64,000 nucleotides of DNA from Adiantum capillus-veneris (GCA_014529385.2 CM043971.1:85426340-85490339), one strand, 5' to 3'; positions 47,093 to 57,622 are shown, counted from the first letter of the stretch. Program-made: numbers and translations. Notes: generated by a model not told the origin, from the sequence alone.

Positions 47093-49288
47093 TCAAGTAT
47101 CTTTGTCACCTGCCATATCTGCATCAGCATACCCTTCTAGAAAAATATTAGTTCCTCCAAAATACAAAGCATTTGTTGTTGTCCCTTTTAGATACCTAAG
47201 TATCCACTTCACAGCTTGCCAATGCTCTTTACCTGGGTTGTCCATGAACCTACTCACAACTCCCACTGCATGTGCAATGTTTGGCCTTGTCCAGACCATA
47301 GCATACATTAGAGAACCTACCGCTGCAGCATATGGAACTTTAGACATATAGGTTATCTCCTCTTGTGTCTTTGGACACATATCCTTCATTAGTTTAAAAT
47401 GACCAGCCAAAGGTGTAGAAACTGGTTTTGCATTTTTCATTGCAAACCTTTCTAGTACCTTCTTGATGTAATCTTCTTGAGATAGCTTTATTGTCTTCTT
47501 CGTCCTGTCCGTTGATATTTTCATACCAAGTATCCTCTTTGCAACACCTAAATCTTTCATTGAAAAATATTTGGACAGCTCCTCTTTTAGGTCTTTGATG
47601 TCCTGCATGTTAGCACTTGCAATCAACATGTCATCAACATACAACATTAGGATGATGAATTTCCCATCTCCCAAATTCTCCGTGTAGACGCAGTGATCTG
47701 AGTTGTATCTTGTGAATCCATGATCCAACATCCATCGATCAAACTTCAAGTACCATTGTCTTGATGCTTGCTTTAAACCATACAAGCTCTTCTTTAATCT
47801 GCAAACCATTTTCTCCTTACCTTTTACTTCATACCCCTTTGGTTGAAGCATGTAGATTTCCTCCTCTAAGTCACCGTGAGGGAATGCCGTATTTACATCC
47901 ATTTGCTCGAGATTTAGATCATGAGCAGCCACAAGGCTTAAGACAAGGCTAATTGAGTTCATTTTTACAACAGGAGAAAATATTTCATTGAAGTCAATTC
48001 CTTTCTTTTGAGAAAAACCTTTTACCACAAGCCTAGACTTGTACCTTTTCTTCCCACCTTCTTCTTCCTTTAGCTTGTACACCCATTTGTTTTGAAGTGC
48101 CCGCTTACCTTTAGGCAACTCAACCAACTCCCATGTTTGGTTGCGATGTAGTGAGTCCATCTCCACTTGCATGCTCTTCGTCCATTCTTCTTTGGATTCA
48201 TGTTGCATAGCTTCTTCATATGATTCCGGCTCTCCAAAATCTGAGATCAAGAGATGGTTGAAGGAAGGAAAAAACCTTTCTGGAGGTCTACTTGCTCTTG
48301 TAGATCTTCGGGGAATAGGTTGAGGCTCCTCATTTGGTTGACGTTGTTGCACATTCTCACCGTTTGCAGTCCTTGAGTCTTCACCGTCCTCAAGCTCCAT
48401 GTACTCATCACCTGTTTCTTTTGTTTGTTTTCTTTCCAAGTAATCTTTGTACATATTTTGTTCGTTAAAAATTACATCCCTACTCCTTAAGATTTTACCA
48501 TCTTTAGGATTCCATAGGCGATACCCAAAGTCTCCTTCTCCATAGCCAATGAAGAAACACTTTTTGGACTTTGCATCTAACTTTGATCTTAGGCTTCTAT
48601 CTATGTGCATGAAAGCCTCACACCCAAACACTTTGAAAAATGCATAATTCACCGGTTTACCTATCCATGCCTCTTCTGGAACTCCCCAATCCAATGCCGT
48701 TGAGGGTGACCGATTGATTAAGTACACAGACGTACTTACAGCTTCTGCCCAAAGCTCAAGCGGTAGGCCTGCATGTAGCCGCATGCTTCGTGCTCGTTCC
48801 ATGATTGTCCTGTTCATCCTTTCCGAAATCCCATTTTGTTGAGGTGTCCTTGGGGTTGTCCTTTGCCTCCGAATCCCATTGCTAGCACAAAAGCTTTCAA
48901 AAGCTTGGCTGCAATATTCGCCTCCATTGTCGGATCTGAGGCATTTAACCTTGGTACCTGTTTCATTCTCCACAAAGGCTTTCCACCTTTGAAATATGGA
49001 AAATACATCGGATTTATTCTTCATGACATAAACCCATGTTTTTCTAATCGCATCGTCTATGAATGTTACATAGTACAATGAGCCACCAAGTGATGGTGTA
49101 CTTGCAGGACCCCAAACATCAGAATGAACCAACTCAAGTTTTTTATTTTTTCTTTCATTTCTTGATTTTTGAAATTTTACCCTCTTTTGTTTACCATAAA
49201 CACAATCTTCACAGAACTCTAAGTCCACTTCTTGCAAACCTGGTAGAAGCTTCTTTGTTTGAAGGATTTGCATTCCTTTGGCACTCAT
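47093..49288 (-). CDS. Copia pol: integrase, reverse transcriptase, RNase H start
   Basis: A 731-codon frame. Integrase: zinc-binding tail CEDCVYGKQKRVKF, then ELVHSDVWGP and YYVTFIDDAIRKTWVYVM, RSDNGGEY, and TPQQNGISERMNRTIMERA. Reverse transcriptase: NQTWELVELPKGKRALQNKW, DVNTAFPHGDLEEEIYM, YGLKQASRQWY, and catalytic YVDDMLIA near residue 550. RNase H begins at EGYADADMAGDKDT, where a stop (47093) cuts it. All essential acidic residues of integrase and RT are visible. Its start is internal, since the stop upstream splits pol from gag. Confidence 0.9.
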   Translation of the reverse strand: MSAKGMQILQTKKLLPGLQEVDLEFCEDCVYGKQKRVKFQKSRNERKNKKLELVHSDVWGPASTPSLGGSLYYVTFIDDAIRKTWVYVMKNKSDVFSIFQRWKAFVENETGTKVKCLRSDNGGEYCSQAFESFCASNGIRRQRTTPRTPQQNGISERMNRTIMERARSMRLHAGLPLELWAEAVSTSVYLINRSPSTALDWGVPEEAWIGKPVNYAFFKVFGCEAFMHIDRSLRSKLDAKSKKCFFIGYGEGDFGYRLWNPKDGKILRSRDVIFNEQNMYKDYLERKQTKETGDEYMELEDGEDSRTANGENVQQRQPNEEPQPIPRRSTRASRPPERFFPSFNHLLISDFGEPESYEEAMQHESKEEWTKSMQVEMDSLHRNQTWELVELPKGKRALQNKWVYKLKEEEGGKKRYKSRLVVKGFSQKKGIDFNEIFSPVVKMNSISLVLSLVAAHDLNLEQMDVNTAFPHGDLEEEIYMLQPKGYEVKGKEKMVCRLKKSLYGLKQASRQWYLKFDRWMLDHGFTRYNSDHCVYTENLGDGKFIILMLYVDDMLIASANMQDIKDLKEELSKYFSMKDLGVAKRILGMKISTDRTKKTIKLSQEDYIKKVLERFAMKNAKPVSTPLAGHFKLMKDMCPKTQEEITYMSKVPYAAAVGSLMYAMVWTRPNIAHAVGVVSRFMDNPGKEHWQAVKWILRYLKGTTTNALYFGGTNIFLEGYADADMAGDKDT

Positions 49289-49530
49289 ATGCCCAAGTCA
49301 GTAGTGCCACACCGCACTGTGAACTTCTGTAGTTGCTGCACAAGCTGAAGGTTGCGTGCTAACAGTACACAAGTAAAGTGTACCGACTTTTTCACCCTTG
49401 GCAACCACCAAAGATCCCTTTGAGATCTTCCACCGTTTGTTTCCGAATGCAATGTTGTGACCTTCATCATCCAATTTTCCTGTAGAGATCAAATTTTTGC
49501 GAAGAGAAGGAACATGCCTAACATCTTTAA
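49289..49530 (-). pseudogene. Copia GAG-pre-integrase, frameshifted segment
   Basis: The minus strand between the gag frame and the long pol frame reads RHVPSLRKNLISTGKLDDEG, then KRWKISKGSLVVAKGEKVG and VHSAVWHY before a TGA, followed by LGHMSAKGMQIL. The TGA replaces the usual Arg of WHxRLGHM, consistent with CGA to TGA. Confidence 0.8.
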
Positions 49531-50568
49531 GCTTCCATTAATTTTCGTTAGCAGTTTTATAGAAACTGTACCTTTGCCGACAATCTCACAAGCTTCATCA
49601 TCTCCCAAGTATACATACCCAAAATTACCTTTGGTGTAGTCTTGGAAATGTTGCTTGTGTGGTGTCGCATGGAATGACGCCCCAGAATCTACTATCCAAG
49701 AATTAGACACACTGTCTAATGAGAGAATTAGAGCATCTTGCTCTACTTTACCTGCCACATTGGCCTCCGATGTTGGCTTGTTGTCTTGAGACTCTGTCTC
49801 CTTCTTCTTCTTGGACCAGCAATCCTTCTTGACGTGGTCCTTCTTTCCGCAGTTCCAACATTCAAGAACTGACTTTATGCGTGACTTGCTCCGCCTTGAA
49901 CGATCACAACCCTTTTGGTTTTTGAACCTCTCCTTAAGCCTTCCTCTTGTTTCCACTGATAGTGTAGCACTTGATGATTCTCCTGTGCTTCTCCTTCGCA
50001 TTTCCTCGCTTAGGAGAACACCCACAACATCATCAAACTTAAGAGTATTTGTGCCAGAGATAGAATTACTTACAGCCATCACAAGGCTGTCCCAACTATC
50101 CGGTAGAGATGATAGTATAAGGAGAGCTCGCACTTCGTGATCGAAATTGATTTTCACTGATCGAAGTTGACTTATGTTTGTGTTAAAGTCATTTAGTTGT
50201 TCTGCAACTGAACTATTCTCTGCCATCTTTAGATTGAACAAGCGCTTCATAAGAAATACCTTATTGGATGCCGATGGTTTCTCGTAGAAGTCGTCAAGTG
50301 ACTTCATCAAGTCCTCCGTGGTCTTCATCTCCGAAACATTGAAGGCCACCGTTGACGCCAAGCTTAACCGGATTGTTCCCAGTGCCTTTTGATCAAGGAC
50401 AATCCATGCTTCATCTGCCATTGTTGCGGGCTTCTTCGTAAGACCGCCTAGTGGCAAATAGAGGTTCTTCTGGTAGAGATAGTCTTCAATCTGCATCTTC
50501 CAATGTTGGTAGTTTTTGCCGTTGAACTTCTCAATCTTGAGCTTCCCTTCCTCCGCCATAACTCCCAC
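49489..50568 (-). CDS. Copia gag and protease
   Basis: A 359-codon frame from ATG at 50568. Residues 10-200 form the copia gag (UBN2-type) domain, with FNGKNYQHWKMQIEDYL and an RLFNLKMAENSSVAEQL block. A CCHC knuckle CWNCGKKDHVKKDC is near residue 237. The protease active site SWIVDSGASFHAT lies near 290. The frame ends early at 49489 because of a frameshift near 49530; in another phase KLKDVRHVPSLRKNLISTGK continues the protein. The product packages RNA and processes the polyprotein. The start is convincing, 64 bases inside the LTR edge. Confidence 0.9.
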   Translation of the reverse strand: MGVMAEEGKLKIEKFNGKNYQHWKMQIEDYLYQKNLYLPLGGLTKKPATMADEAWIVLDQKALGTIRLSLASTVAFNVSEMKTTEDLMKSLDDFYEKPSASNKVFLMKRLFNLKMAENSSVAEQLNDFNTNISQLRSVKINFDHEVRALLILSSLPDSWDSLVMAVSNSISGTNTLKFDDVVGVLLSEEMRRRSTGESSSATLSVETRGRLKERFKNQKGCDRSRRSKSRIKSVLECWNCGKKDHVKKDCWSKKKKETESQDNKPTSEANVAGKVEQDALILSLDSVSNSWIVDSGASFHATPHKQHFQDYTKGNFGYVYLGDDEACEIVGKGTVSIKLLTKINGSLKMLGMFLLFAKI

Positions 50569-50618
50569 TCAATTCAAGGAATCCTTTCCTTGAGATAATT
50601 TAGCTACGAGCAAACCTT

Positions 50619-50630
50619 GCTCTGATACCA
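50619..50630 (-). promoter_or_regulatory. Primer binding site, initiator tRNA-Met
   Basis: The minus strand reads TGGTATCAGAGC two bases inside the 5' LTR, an exact match to the classical plant copia site. Confidence 0.95.
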
Positions 50631-50632
50631 GT

Positions 50633-51440
50633 TGTTAGGAAATAAGACGTAGCTAAATAGATAATTGAGTAGATTACTTATTGGAGAGAGACAGATTTAT
50701 ATACACGAGATTATATAGTAGAGAGAGAGAGAGAGAGTACACACGATATACGTGGTTCACCCAATGTGGGCTACGTCCACGGAAAAGCAGCCACTCAATG
50801 GCTTTAGTACTTCAAAACAAGAAGTAGTTTACAAAGGGATTATACCCTTAATGGAGCTCCCGCCTTGCTTCACTCTCACCACCTCACACTCACCTTGTTG
50901 CATCAACTTCACACTATGAAATGTGTGTAGAAATGGCCTCCTTTTATAGGCCAAAAGGGTTGCCCTCTCTTATGAGAGACAGTCATGTGTAGCCGCCCTT
51001 GTGCGAATAAGTCCAAATCGGACCCTCCAATCCGCCCATGTGTGGCCGCCCTTGAGAAGACAAGTCCGCTTTTGAATTCGGCCACCGGCCACCGGCCATT
51101 GATTTCCGACCACCGGCCACCGGCCATTGACTTCCGACCACCGGCCATCGGCCATTGACTACCGGCCACCGGCCAACCGACCGGTTATTTTTCGACCACT
51201 TTCCGGACGCCGTCCGGCCATAATATTCTGGCAAAAAAGAATATTCCGGCGAAAAAAAGTCTCGGGGGCCTCCACCCTCGAGGCCTTCAAAGTTGCCCTT
51301 GATTCTTGTCCGTGAAAATTTTGGTTTCCGGTGAGTGATTTTCCTTCACGCACGATGGCTTCTCCTCATAATGGGGGCCTTACAAATGTGCGCTTTTACC
51401 ACAGAAAAATACAGGGGTAAATCAGGCTCCATACTTAACA
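50633..51440 (-). repeat. Right (5') LTR of the young copia
   Basis: About 808 bp, differing from the left copy by scattered substitutions, one fewer ccggccac unit in the minisatellite (51080-51178), and an extra ~20-bp duplicated attccggcgaaaaaa-type segment near 51230-51255. Confidence 0.95.
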
Positions 51441-51445
51441 TAACA

Positions 51446-51786
51446 GACCCCAGTGCCTTGGAGATTGTGCGAATATACACAACTCTGATGGGTGGGACAC
51501 ATCAAATGTATTTCCAAAAGAATTTGCTTACTTCAATGACTACTTTGGGTACAAGAAGGTAGTAGTTCATAGTGAAATGGGAGTACCTGTAACCAATCCA
51601 TGTCTTACCCAACAATGGTATGATTCACACGCTAATGAAGAAATGTTTCAACCACATATCAAAAAGGATTATTGGGATCAGTCATCCGATATACGCAAGG
51701 AATGGGATAGCTATGTTCCATTGGTGGAAGGATGTCACAATGGCTATTACCGGGTGCATTATGTTAGAGCCATTAGGATCTATTAG
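51446..51786 (+). pseudogene. ORF chain, segment beyond the copia insertion
   Basis: The plus strand is open from the insertion point to TAG at 51784: CLGDCANIHNSDGWDTSNVF, then KEFAYFNDYFGYKKVVVHSE, and TQQWYDSHANEEMFQPHIKK, ending in VRAIRIY. The frame is in phase with the open frame left of the copia element if the insertion and one target copy are ignored. It is aromatic- and Asp-rich and of unknown family. Confidence 0.45.
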
Positions 51787-51894
51787 AAACTTTCAAGACA
51801 CTTTGTAAACTTTTTGGAACCCTAAAGTTTTGTGATACGTTAGGAAAAATATGAACCCTCTAGGGTCCCTTTGGGATTAAGGTTAATTAGAGGC

Positions 51895-52260
51895 CAGCCA
51901 GTAGAAAGAGGGTGGTGGACACACTCTATACCCTCAAAAAAGTAAGGGGACAAGGTAGCCTTACACCTCTTAGGTGGCTAGGGGGAAGGGTGGGGGGGAC
52001 CACTTTGACCTCTTTTCCCCCTTTTTTTGGCCCATATTTAAAAGTACACTAAAGATTTAAAATACACTAAAGAGGGTGGTGGACACACTCTATACTCTCA
52101 AAAAAGTAGGGGGACAAGGTAGCTTTACACCTCTTAATGGCCTCTTATCTATTAAGAAGGTAAGGGAGGTGGCTAGGGGGAACGGCGGGGGGGACCACTT
52201 TGACCTCTTTTTCCCCACTTTTTGGCCCAGATTTAAAAATACACTAAAGATTTCATTCTT
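51895..52260 (+). repeat. Tandem duplication, unit about 165-185 bp
   Basis: The segments 51907-52070 and 52071-52255 both run agagggtggtggacacactctata...gggggaccactttgacctctttt...tacactaaag(a). The second has a ~30-bp insertion (cctcttatctattaagaaggtaaggg). Confidence 0.9.
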
Positions 52261-53100
52261 TAAAAAAAAAAATTAAGTTTTCCCTCCTTCTCAAACCTAT
52301 TTCATGGTCAAAAAACATTTTTTACCTCCAAAAGTAGAAAACGTGCACTAAAAATGCAAAAAATTGATTTTTTTCAGAAAAATTTTAAAACATCATTTTC
52401 CACCCTCCAAAGCCTTTCCAAACCTATTCTATAGCTAAAAAGTGATTTTCTCTCTCTACAAACCCTTTTCCAAGCTCTCTATTGCTACTGTACAACCACA
52501 TGCACCCCCTATAGTCTAACATTATTTCTCTGCTAGCTTTCTCCCACCTCCATTGTAGCACCAAGCAAGCTCCTCCCCCATTTCTTCCCCTTGCCCACCA
52601 CATAGTTTCACACCAAGCTAGCTCCTCTCCCTTCTCTCACCTCCATTACATCATGAAACAAGATTCTACTCCTCCTACTTTCATTCACTCAAACTACATG
52701 GAAACCTCTACTCCCAAAGGTGGCAAAAGTATGAGATCACATGACTTGAATACCACAACAAGAAGAGGTGTGAATAGTGCATGGTCATTGCAAGGGTTCA
52801 TCTCCAACATAAAGATAGAATGGTAAGAAAACTACCCTTGTAGCATACATTCAGATCTTAACATCATCTCCATCTTTAAGTTTATCATACTGGAGAGAAT
52901 TAACCTCTTTATGGATTTCAATGTTTAGGCTTCACACCTCATAACACTGGGTGGTGCTATTTTGTTGATGGTTTTGGTGCGCCATCTATAGTTGTGTAGC
53001 ATGTGATTGAGTCCACAATGCAAGTAAGTTGTATTATCTATGGAGAGTCATCAAAGAATTTCCTTCTAATTTATTCTTTGTATAGTTGTCATTATATTAT
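52261..53100. other. Spacer, C-rich on the plus strand
   Basis: The sequence is pyrimidine-rich (many ccaccctcc- and ctctccc-like words). An internal similarity links caaacctatttcatgg (52294) with caaacctattctatagc (52419). No gene or known element is recognised. Confidence 0.4.
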
Positions 53101-53325
53101 TCAGATAATATCATTTTGTACTTTATAACTTTGTGCTCACATAATGTGTTGTTTACTTACAGAGTCAACTTGTTTTGAGAGGACATGAGCAAGCGACCAT
53201 TTATCAATAGATTATTAAGATGATATCATTTTGTACTTTACAACCTTTTGCTCACATAATGTGTTGTTTACTTACAGAGTCGACTTGTTTTGAGAGGACA
53301 TGAGCAAGTAACCATGTGCAGAGAT
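53101..53325 (+). repeat. Tandem duplication, unit about 118 bp
   Basis: Segments at about 53103-53208 and 53221-53323 share tgatatcattttgtacttta, ctcacataatgtgttgttta and cttgttttgagaggacatga. Copies differ at a few sites. Confidence 0.9.
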
Positions 53326-53654
53326 GGACATCACTCTATTTTTGGTCTGTGAGGAACCTTTCACCACCATGTTAAAAGATTTTGATAAGAATAGTAGGAT
53401 TTTTGTAGAATCTTGAACCAATAGGTACTCTCTAGGATCTCTTAGAAAAGCCATCCATAAAATACTATTATCTTCCCTAGAGTCATAGACACACAAATAC
53501 TCAAGTGTATATGAATCTCTAGATGAGGAAGACAAATACTTGTAAGAGAAGCCTAACAACAACAACATTTTCTCCGTTTGTAATTATGTTTATGAGGTAT
53601 TCCTCTATAAGTGAAATATAAATTTGGTTTTTTATTAAATGGTGTTGTATTGAG

Positions 53655-53757
53655 TGAGAGTATTTAATTTAGAGTACTGGAGTTTCATACAGATTTGAGA
53701 AATGGTGAGAGTATTTAATTTAGATTACTGAAGTTTCATACAGATTTGAGAAATATT
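53655..53757 (+). repeat. Tandem duplication, unit 50 bp
   Basis: Two adjacent copies of gtgagagtatttaatttaga...catacagatttgagaaat differ at two or three positions. Confidence 0.9.
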
Positions 53758-54289
53758 GTTGACCTTTATGGATATGTTGATTTGCCTGTAAGATGTTTCA
53801 AGTCTCAAGTCTTAATCACTCCACCATGAAGAAATTCAAGCAATATTTTGATTTCAATTTAATCATTAATGGTTATTCTTATTAAAGTGGATCATAATCT
53901 TTGTCAAGATGCCCTTATTTGAGGATGTTGAATATATATCATTAGCAATGTTTCACAAGTTGAGAAAGCTAAATTATTTCTTTCCAACATGTTATTGTTT
54001 CCATACTATGCCTATGCCAAGCTTGACTTAGAGAAATAACAACTTGAGATAGAGGTGTTGATGTATAGGGGTGACTTAGTATTGATTCATTTTTCAGCAT
54101 ACATATACTGTAAAGCCTTTGAGTTTTCACCTTTTTGAGTAGTATTGACAAGTTTTTGGTATCAAATCTTCTTAAATATTCCTATTCATTATGTCATAAA
54201 ATCTAATATCTAGCTTATTCAAATGATTTTGTCATATTAAACTGATCATTTAATGTGGGAAAATAAACGGGAACAAGAGTTAGAATAGA

Positions 54290-54505
54290 GACATGTGCTT
54301 CTAGACCTATCTCAGCAAGGGACCAAAAGAAGAGATCATTGCATCTCAATACGGGTCCAAAAGGAGATGGTCTACCAAAGAGCAATGTGCAATAAGTGCT
54401 TCTACACTTATCTCAGCAAGGAACCAAGAGGGGAGATGGTTACATCTCAATACTGGTCCAAAAGGAGATGGTCTATCAGAGAGCAACATGCATCTAATGG
54501 AGCTT
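54290..54505 (+). repeat. Tandem duplication, unit about 104 bp
   Basis: Copies at about 54294-54396 and 54397-54500 share tgcttcta, atctcagcaagg, catctcaatac, gtccaaaaggagatggtcta and agagcaa. Divergence is moderate. Confidence 0.85.
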
Positions 54506-54559
54506 AAAAGTCCTTAGGGTTAGATTCATTAAAGACCTCCAATGGTTAGTGTTAAAATT

Positions 54560-55065
54560 CCTTTGACCTTAGGCAAGCTAGTGCTGAGCTTGAGGTGGAA
54601 ACCCGACCTAAACTTGCCTTTGACCTTAGGCAAGTTGAGCTTGAGATGGGAACCTGACCTAAGGTGCTTGAGGTGCTTGTCGTGCTTGATGACTAAGGTG
54701 AGCTTGAGGTGGGAATCCGACCTAAACTTGCCTTTGACCTTAGGCAAGCTGAGCTTGAGATGGGAACCCGACCTAAGGTGCTTGAGGTGCTTGTCGTGCT
54801 TGATGACTAAGGTGCTTGAGGTGCTTGTCATGCTTGATGACTAAGGTACTTGAGGTGCTTGTCATACTTAATGAGGAAGATTCTTGAGAAGCTTCCCATG
54901 CATGGGGGGTAAGGTGCTTGAGTCAAAAAGAGACCCTACAAAATTAATGAGGAAGGTGCTTGAGAAGCTTCCTATGCATGGTGGGGTAAGGTGCTTGAGT
55001 AAAAAAGAGACCCTACAAAATTAATGAGGAAGGTTCTTGAGAAGCTTCCTATGCATGAAAGTCCC
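54560..55065 (+). repeat. Two higher-order tandem arrays
   Basis: At 54560-54860, blocks with gagcttgag(a/g)tgggaa and acctaaacttgcctttgacc alternate with gaggtgcttgtc(g/a)tgcttg in a nested pattern. At 54870-55060, three copies of an ~83-bp unit carry gaggaagg(t/a)(t/g)cttgagaag and aaaaagagaccctacaaaat. Open frames on both strands here are repeat translations. Confidence 0.85.
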
Positions 55066-55570
55066 AAAGTTAGGGAATTTTTGACTTAATCTTCCACTCA
55101 CCCAAAGGACACCCCTTTTCTCAAAGGGCATATGGGACACATGTCAAACTCTCCTTATGATTAACCACATGGTGTGCTTGAATGCTATTGGTTGGGCTAA
55201 AGAGGGGTACAATGAGCTTATAGTTCCATCCAACAAATATCTAGATATTTTCAAGCTCTCTCTCTCTAAGGGGTAAGGAGGACACTTGTCCAAAGACTAC
55301 CCATGTACTTGAATGCATGCTGTATGTGATTGGCTAGGGGGGAGAGGGATCCAATGAGCTTGAAACATGTGTAAAAGCTACAACTCACCCCAAGCAAGCA
55401 AGGGGGGCACTGGGGGGATGTACACCATGCACACACACTCATTTTGTGGATTGATTCTGACTTGGTGAAAGTTGAGGAACTCCACCTCCTTCTCCAAGCT
55501 TGTGAGAAGTGAAAGCCTACACCAACACTCTTGGCTATGGAATGCAAATCCAACCAAGAGCCATGCTTCA

Positions 55571-55639
55571 ATGCTTAAGCTTTCCATCTTCTCCATCTTT
55601 ATAACTATGCTATTATGTATGCTAGCAAGAAGAGTGATA
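55571..55639 (+). CDS. Possible first exon of a secreted peptide
   Basis: ATG at 55571 opens MLKLSIFSIFITMLLCMLAR, a good signal-peptide-like hydrophobic start, followed after RVI by GTAAGTGAGG (55640), a strong splice-donor match. Without splicing the frame runs to 55711. No second exon could be identified, and the window around it is repeat-rich, so this is weak. Confidence 0.2.
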
Positions 55640-55711
55640 GTAAGTGAGGAACTATTTCTTTCTCCTAGGGAATGTTTCTTCTTCCTCCTCCCTACCCTCA
55701 TTCTCCGCTAG

Positions 55712-56880
55712 CTCTCTCCACCTTTGAAAGTGTTTGAGGCCTTGGGACTGAGGCTTGGTAGGATTAATTTTTTCTACAAAGTTTATGTTATGCTTGTGAT
55801 ACATGAAGCTTTCCATCTTCATTGCATCACCAAGGTCACAAGGAACACAAAGATTGTATTGTACCAAGTCTCTCTCGATGGAAGAAACTATAATACAAAT
55901 GCCTATTGGAGGGGGAACCGGCTCCGTATGAATCCGGTCCTCAATTGTTGTCATGTTCTCTAAACTCTCACTTGCAAAATCATTGTTCATGTCAAGTGTG
56001 GGACGCATGTCTAACCTCACCATCCTATCTTATTGCAGTACCAGCAAGAGCCACGATTAATTTGTCAAACCATGGGATGAAACTGACGCGAATAGTGCAT
56101 AGAGGCTACAAGAGCTTGTCAATCTCTCGGAAAACAACTAACAACTAGCATCTAACTCAAGCTACACTCAAGTGGCTGAAATCACCAAAAGCCAATCGCT
56201 CATCGGCAAGCAAATCACATCCATTAAAGCATCAAATGACATCCAAACGTAACGAAACTTCTAGGACAAGTTTATAAGACCTAAGCACACATGCGTATGG
56301 CCTCAAACCCCACTTTAGGTCAAGTTTCAAAATCGTAGTTATTAACAGCAGTGGATTTTTGAACTAGTCATTTTAAACTGAGAATACATCTAAATGCTTA
56401 GCAATGATGCCCCAATATCTCGCCTATGCTTAGTTTTTTATTTAAAAGTGTAAATTCCTAGTTATGATGAAATTAGCCCGCAGGTCCGCGACGCCAAAAG
56501 CTACGAAATACTGTGAATGACTTACGTCAATTGGTAGAGCTCTTACCTACGGTTGCAATGCAACAAACACAATCACAATCTGACAACCGGAGAGGGAGTA
56601 GGAAGCGCGAGAAGGAGAGAAGTGAGCGCCGTTAGCTCATGCTGTGTATTTCTTATCCAAAAACTTACAAAAATTGTCTTTTATACCTTAGCCAAGGTTT
56701 TTGACTGGTCAAAACTAATAATCTGGAGTTCTACCAAAGCTAGGAATTGATTGGATGATACAATCTGGAAGCTTGTAGCCCCAGCTCATTAATTACAAAG
56801 TTTACCAAGAAAATAGGAGTTACAATATTCCCGATTTATCAAAATAATAATTGTTTTACAAGGAGAACTCCGAAGAATGG
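55712..56880. other. Spacer between coding-like fragments
   Basis: No recognisable gene. A short stretch near 56519-56562 (cgtcaattggtagagctctt) resembles a tRNA A box, but the matching B box is missing at the right distance. Confidence 0.4.
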
Positions 56881-56889
56881 TGTCTGCAT

Positions 56890-57587
56890 TAGCTTGCTGT
56901 TATTATTTCCCCCCTCCTCACCTATGTCGTCCTTTGACACAGCTTTATGGGCTGAAGTAGTGTTCGGGTTGACGGCGGGCGAGGCGGTCTTTCAGTGCTT
57001 CCAGTGCCTTTTGATATCTTATTTTTCATTCTTTGTCAGACACTTGCAAAAATTGCATGGTGACTTGGTTTTTCAGTCCCATTGCCGAGTAGCCTACAAA
57101 TTTGGATGTGAGGTTACTTATCACCGGTGCAAATATCTTCGTTCGCCAGGTGAAGAATCCAGTGTAGAATGCTTCTTCATAGGCTAGCATATTATGCGAT
57201 GGCAGGAACATGCATCTGGCATAGAATCCATAAAGGATTTTTTATGAAGGTTGCCCACTCAGATCGTAGCATAGGCCTTTGTTCCCTTCCAAGAATGAGA
57301 TCCATGGGGCTCCTGTCTGCTCAGGCTCATTGAAAATCTGTATGCATGTGAGTAGCATCCTGCAAATCTTATATAGCATTGCACAGGGGAGATTTGGCAG
57401 ACTCTTGAAGAATGTCATGACGCCCATTAGGGTTTTCACCATGTATTCTTCCGTCGCTTGGCCTCTCTCTGGAGCTGGCAGCCAGGGGAAATTGAGCCAA
57501 GTTGGCCTCTTGTTATGTAGTTCCTCATGCGCTTTCCATGTCCTTACTCTAGGTACAGGATAGAATGTTGGATCTTTCTGTCATTAA
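56890..57587 (-). pseudogene. Unrecognised conserved-looking exon, minus strand
   Basis: One minus-strand frame, entered after a good acceptor (cttttaatgacag, at 57588), reads about 225 codons with stops at 57242-57244, near 57023, and near 56945. Blocks include DPTFYPVPRVRTWKAHEELH, RPTWLNFPWLPAPERGQATE, SLPNLPCAMLYKICRMLLTC, and KIFAPVISNLTSKFVGYSAM. The constant frame, natural composition and splice site argue for a former gene. I do not know the family. The proline-rich and W-rich N-terminal part and amphipathic middle give no clear function. Confidence 0.45.
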
Positions 57588-57622
57588 AAGAAAGTTGGAC
57601 TCACTTTTGGGCCTTTCAGTTC

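Larger units (their letters stand above)
45820..51440 (-). mobile_element. Young, nearly intact Ty1/copia element
   Basis: LTRs of 799 bp (45820-46618) and 808 bp (50633-51440) are highly alike, both TGTTAGG...TTAACA. The flanks taaca (45815-45819 and 51441-51445) form a perfect target duplication. The minus strand carries a perfect initiator-Met primer site, gag with knuckle, protease, integrase, RT and RNase H in copia order, and a typical polypurine tract. Damage is light: one frameshift near 49530 and a few stops (after WHY near 49297, at 47093, and after KHIEV at 46826). It inserted into the ORF chain on the opposite strand. Confidence 0.95.

Noticed and set aside
56519-56592. tRNA-like sequence (gtcaattggtagagc)
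   Set aside because: The A box is good but the only B-box-like word is about 30 bp away instead of about 44, and no cloverleaf can be drawn.
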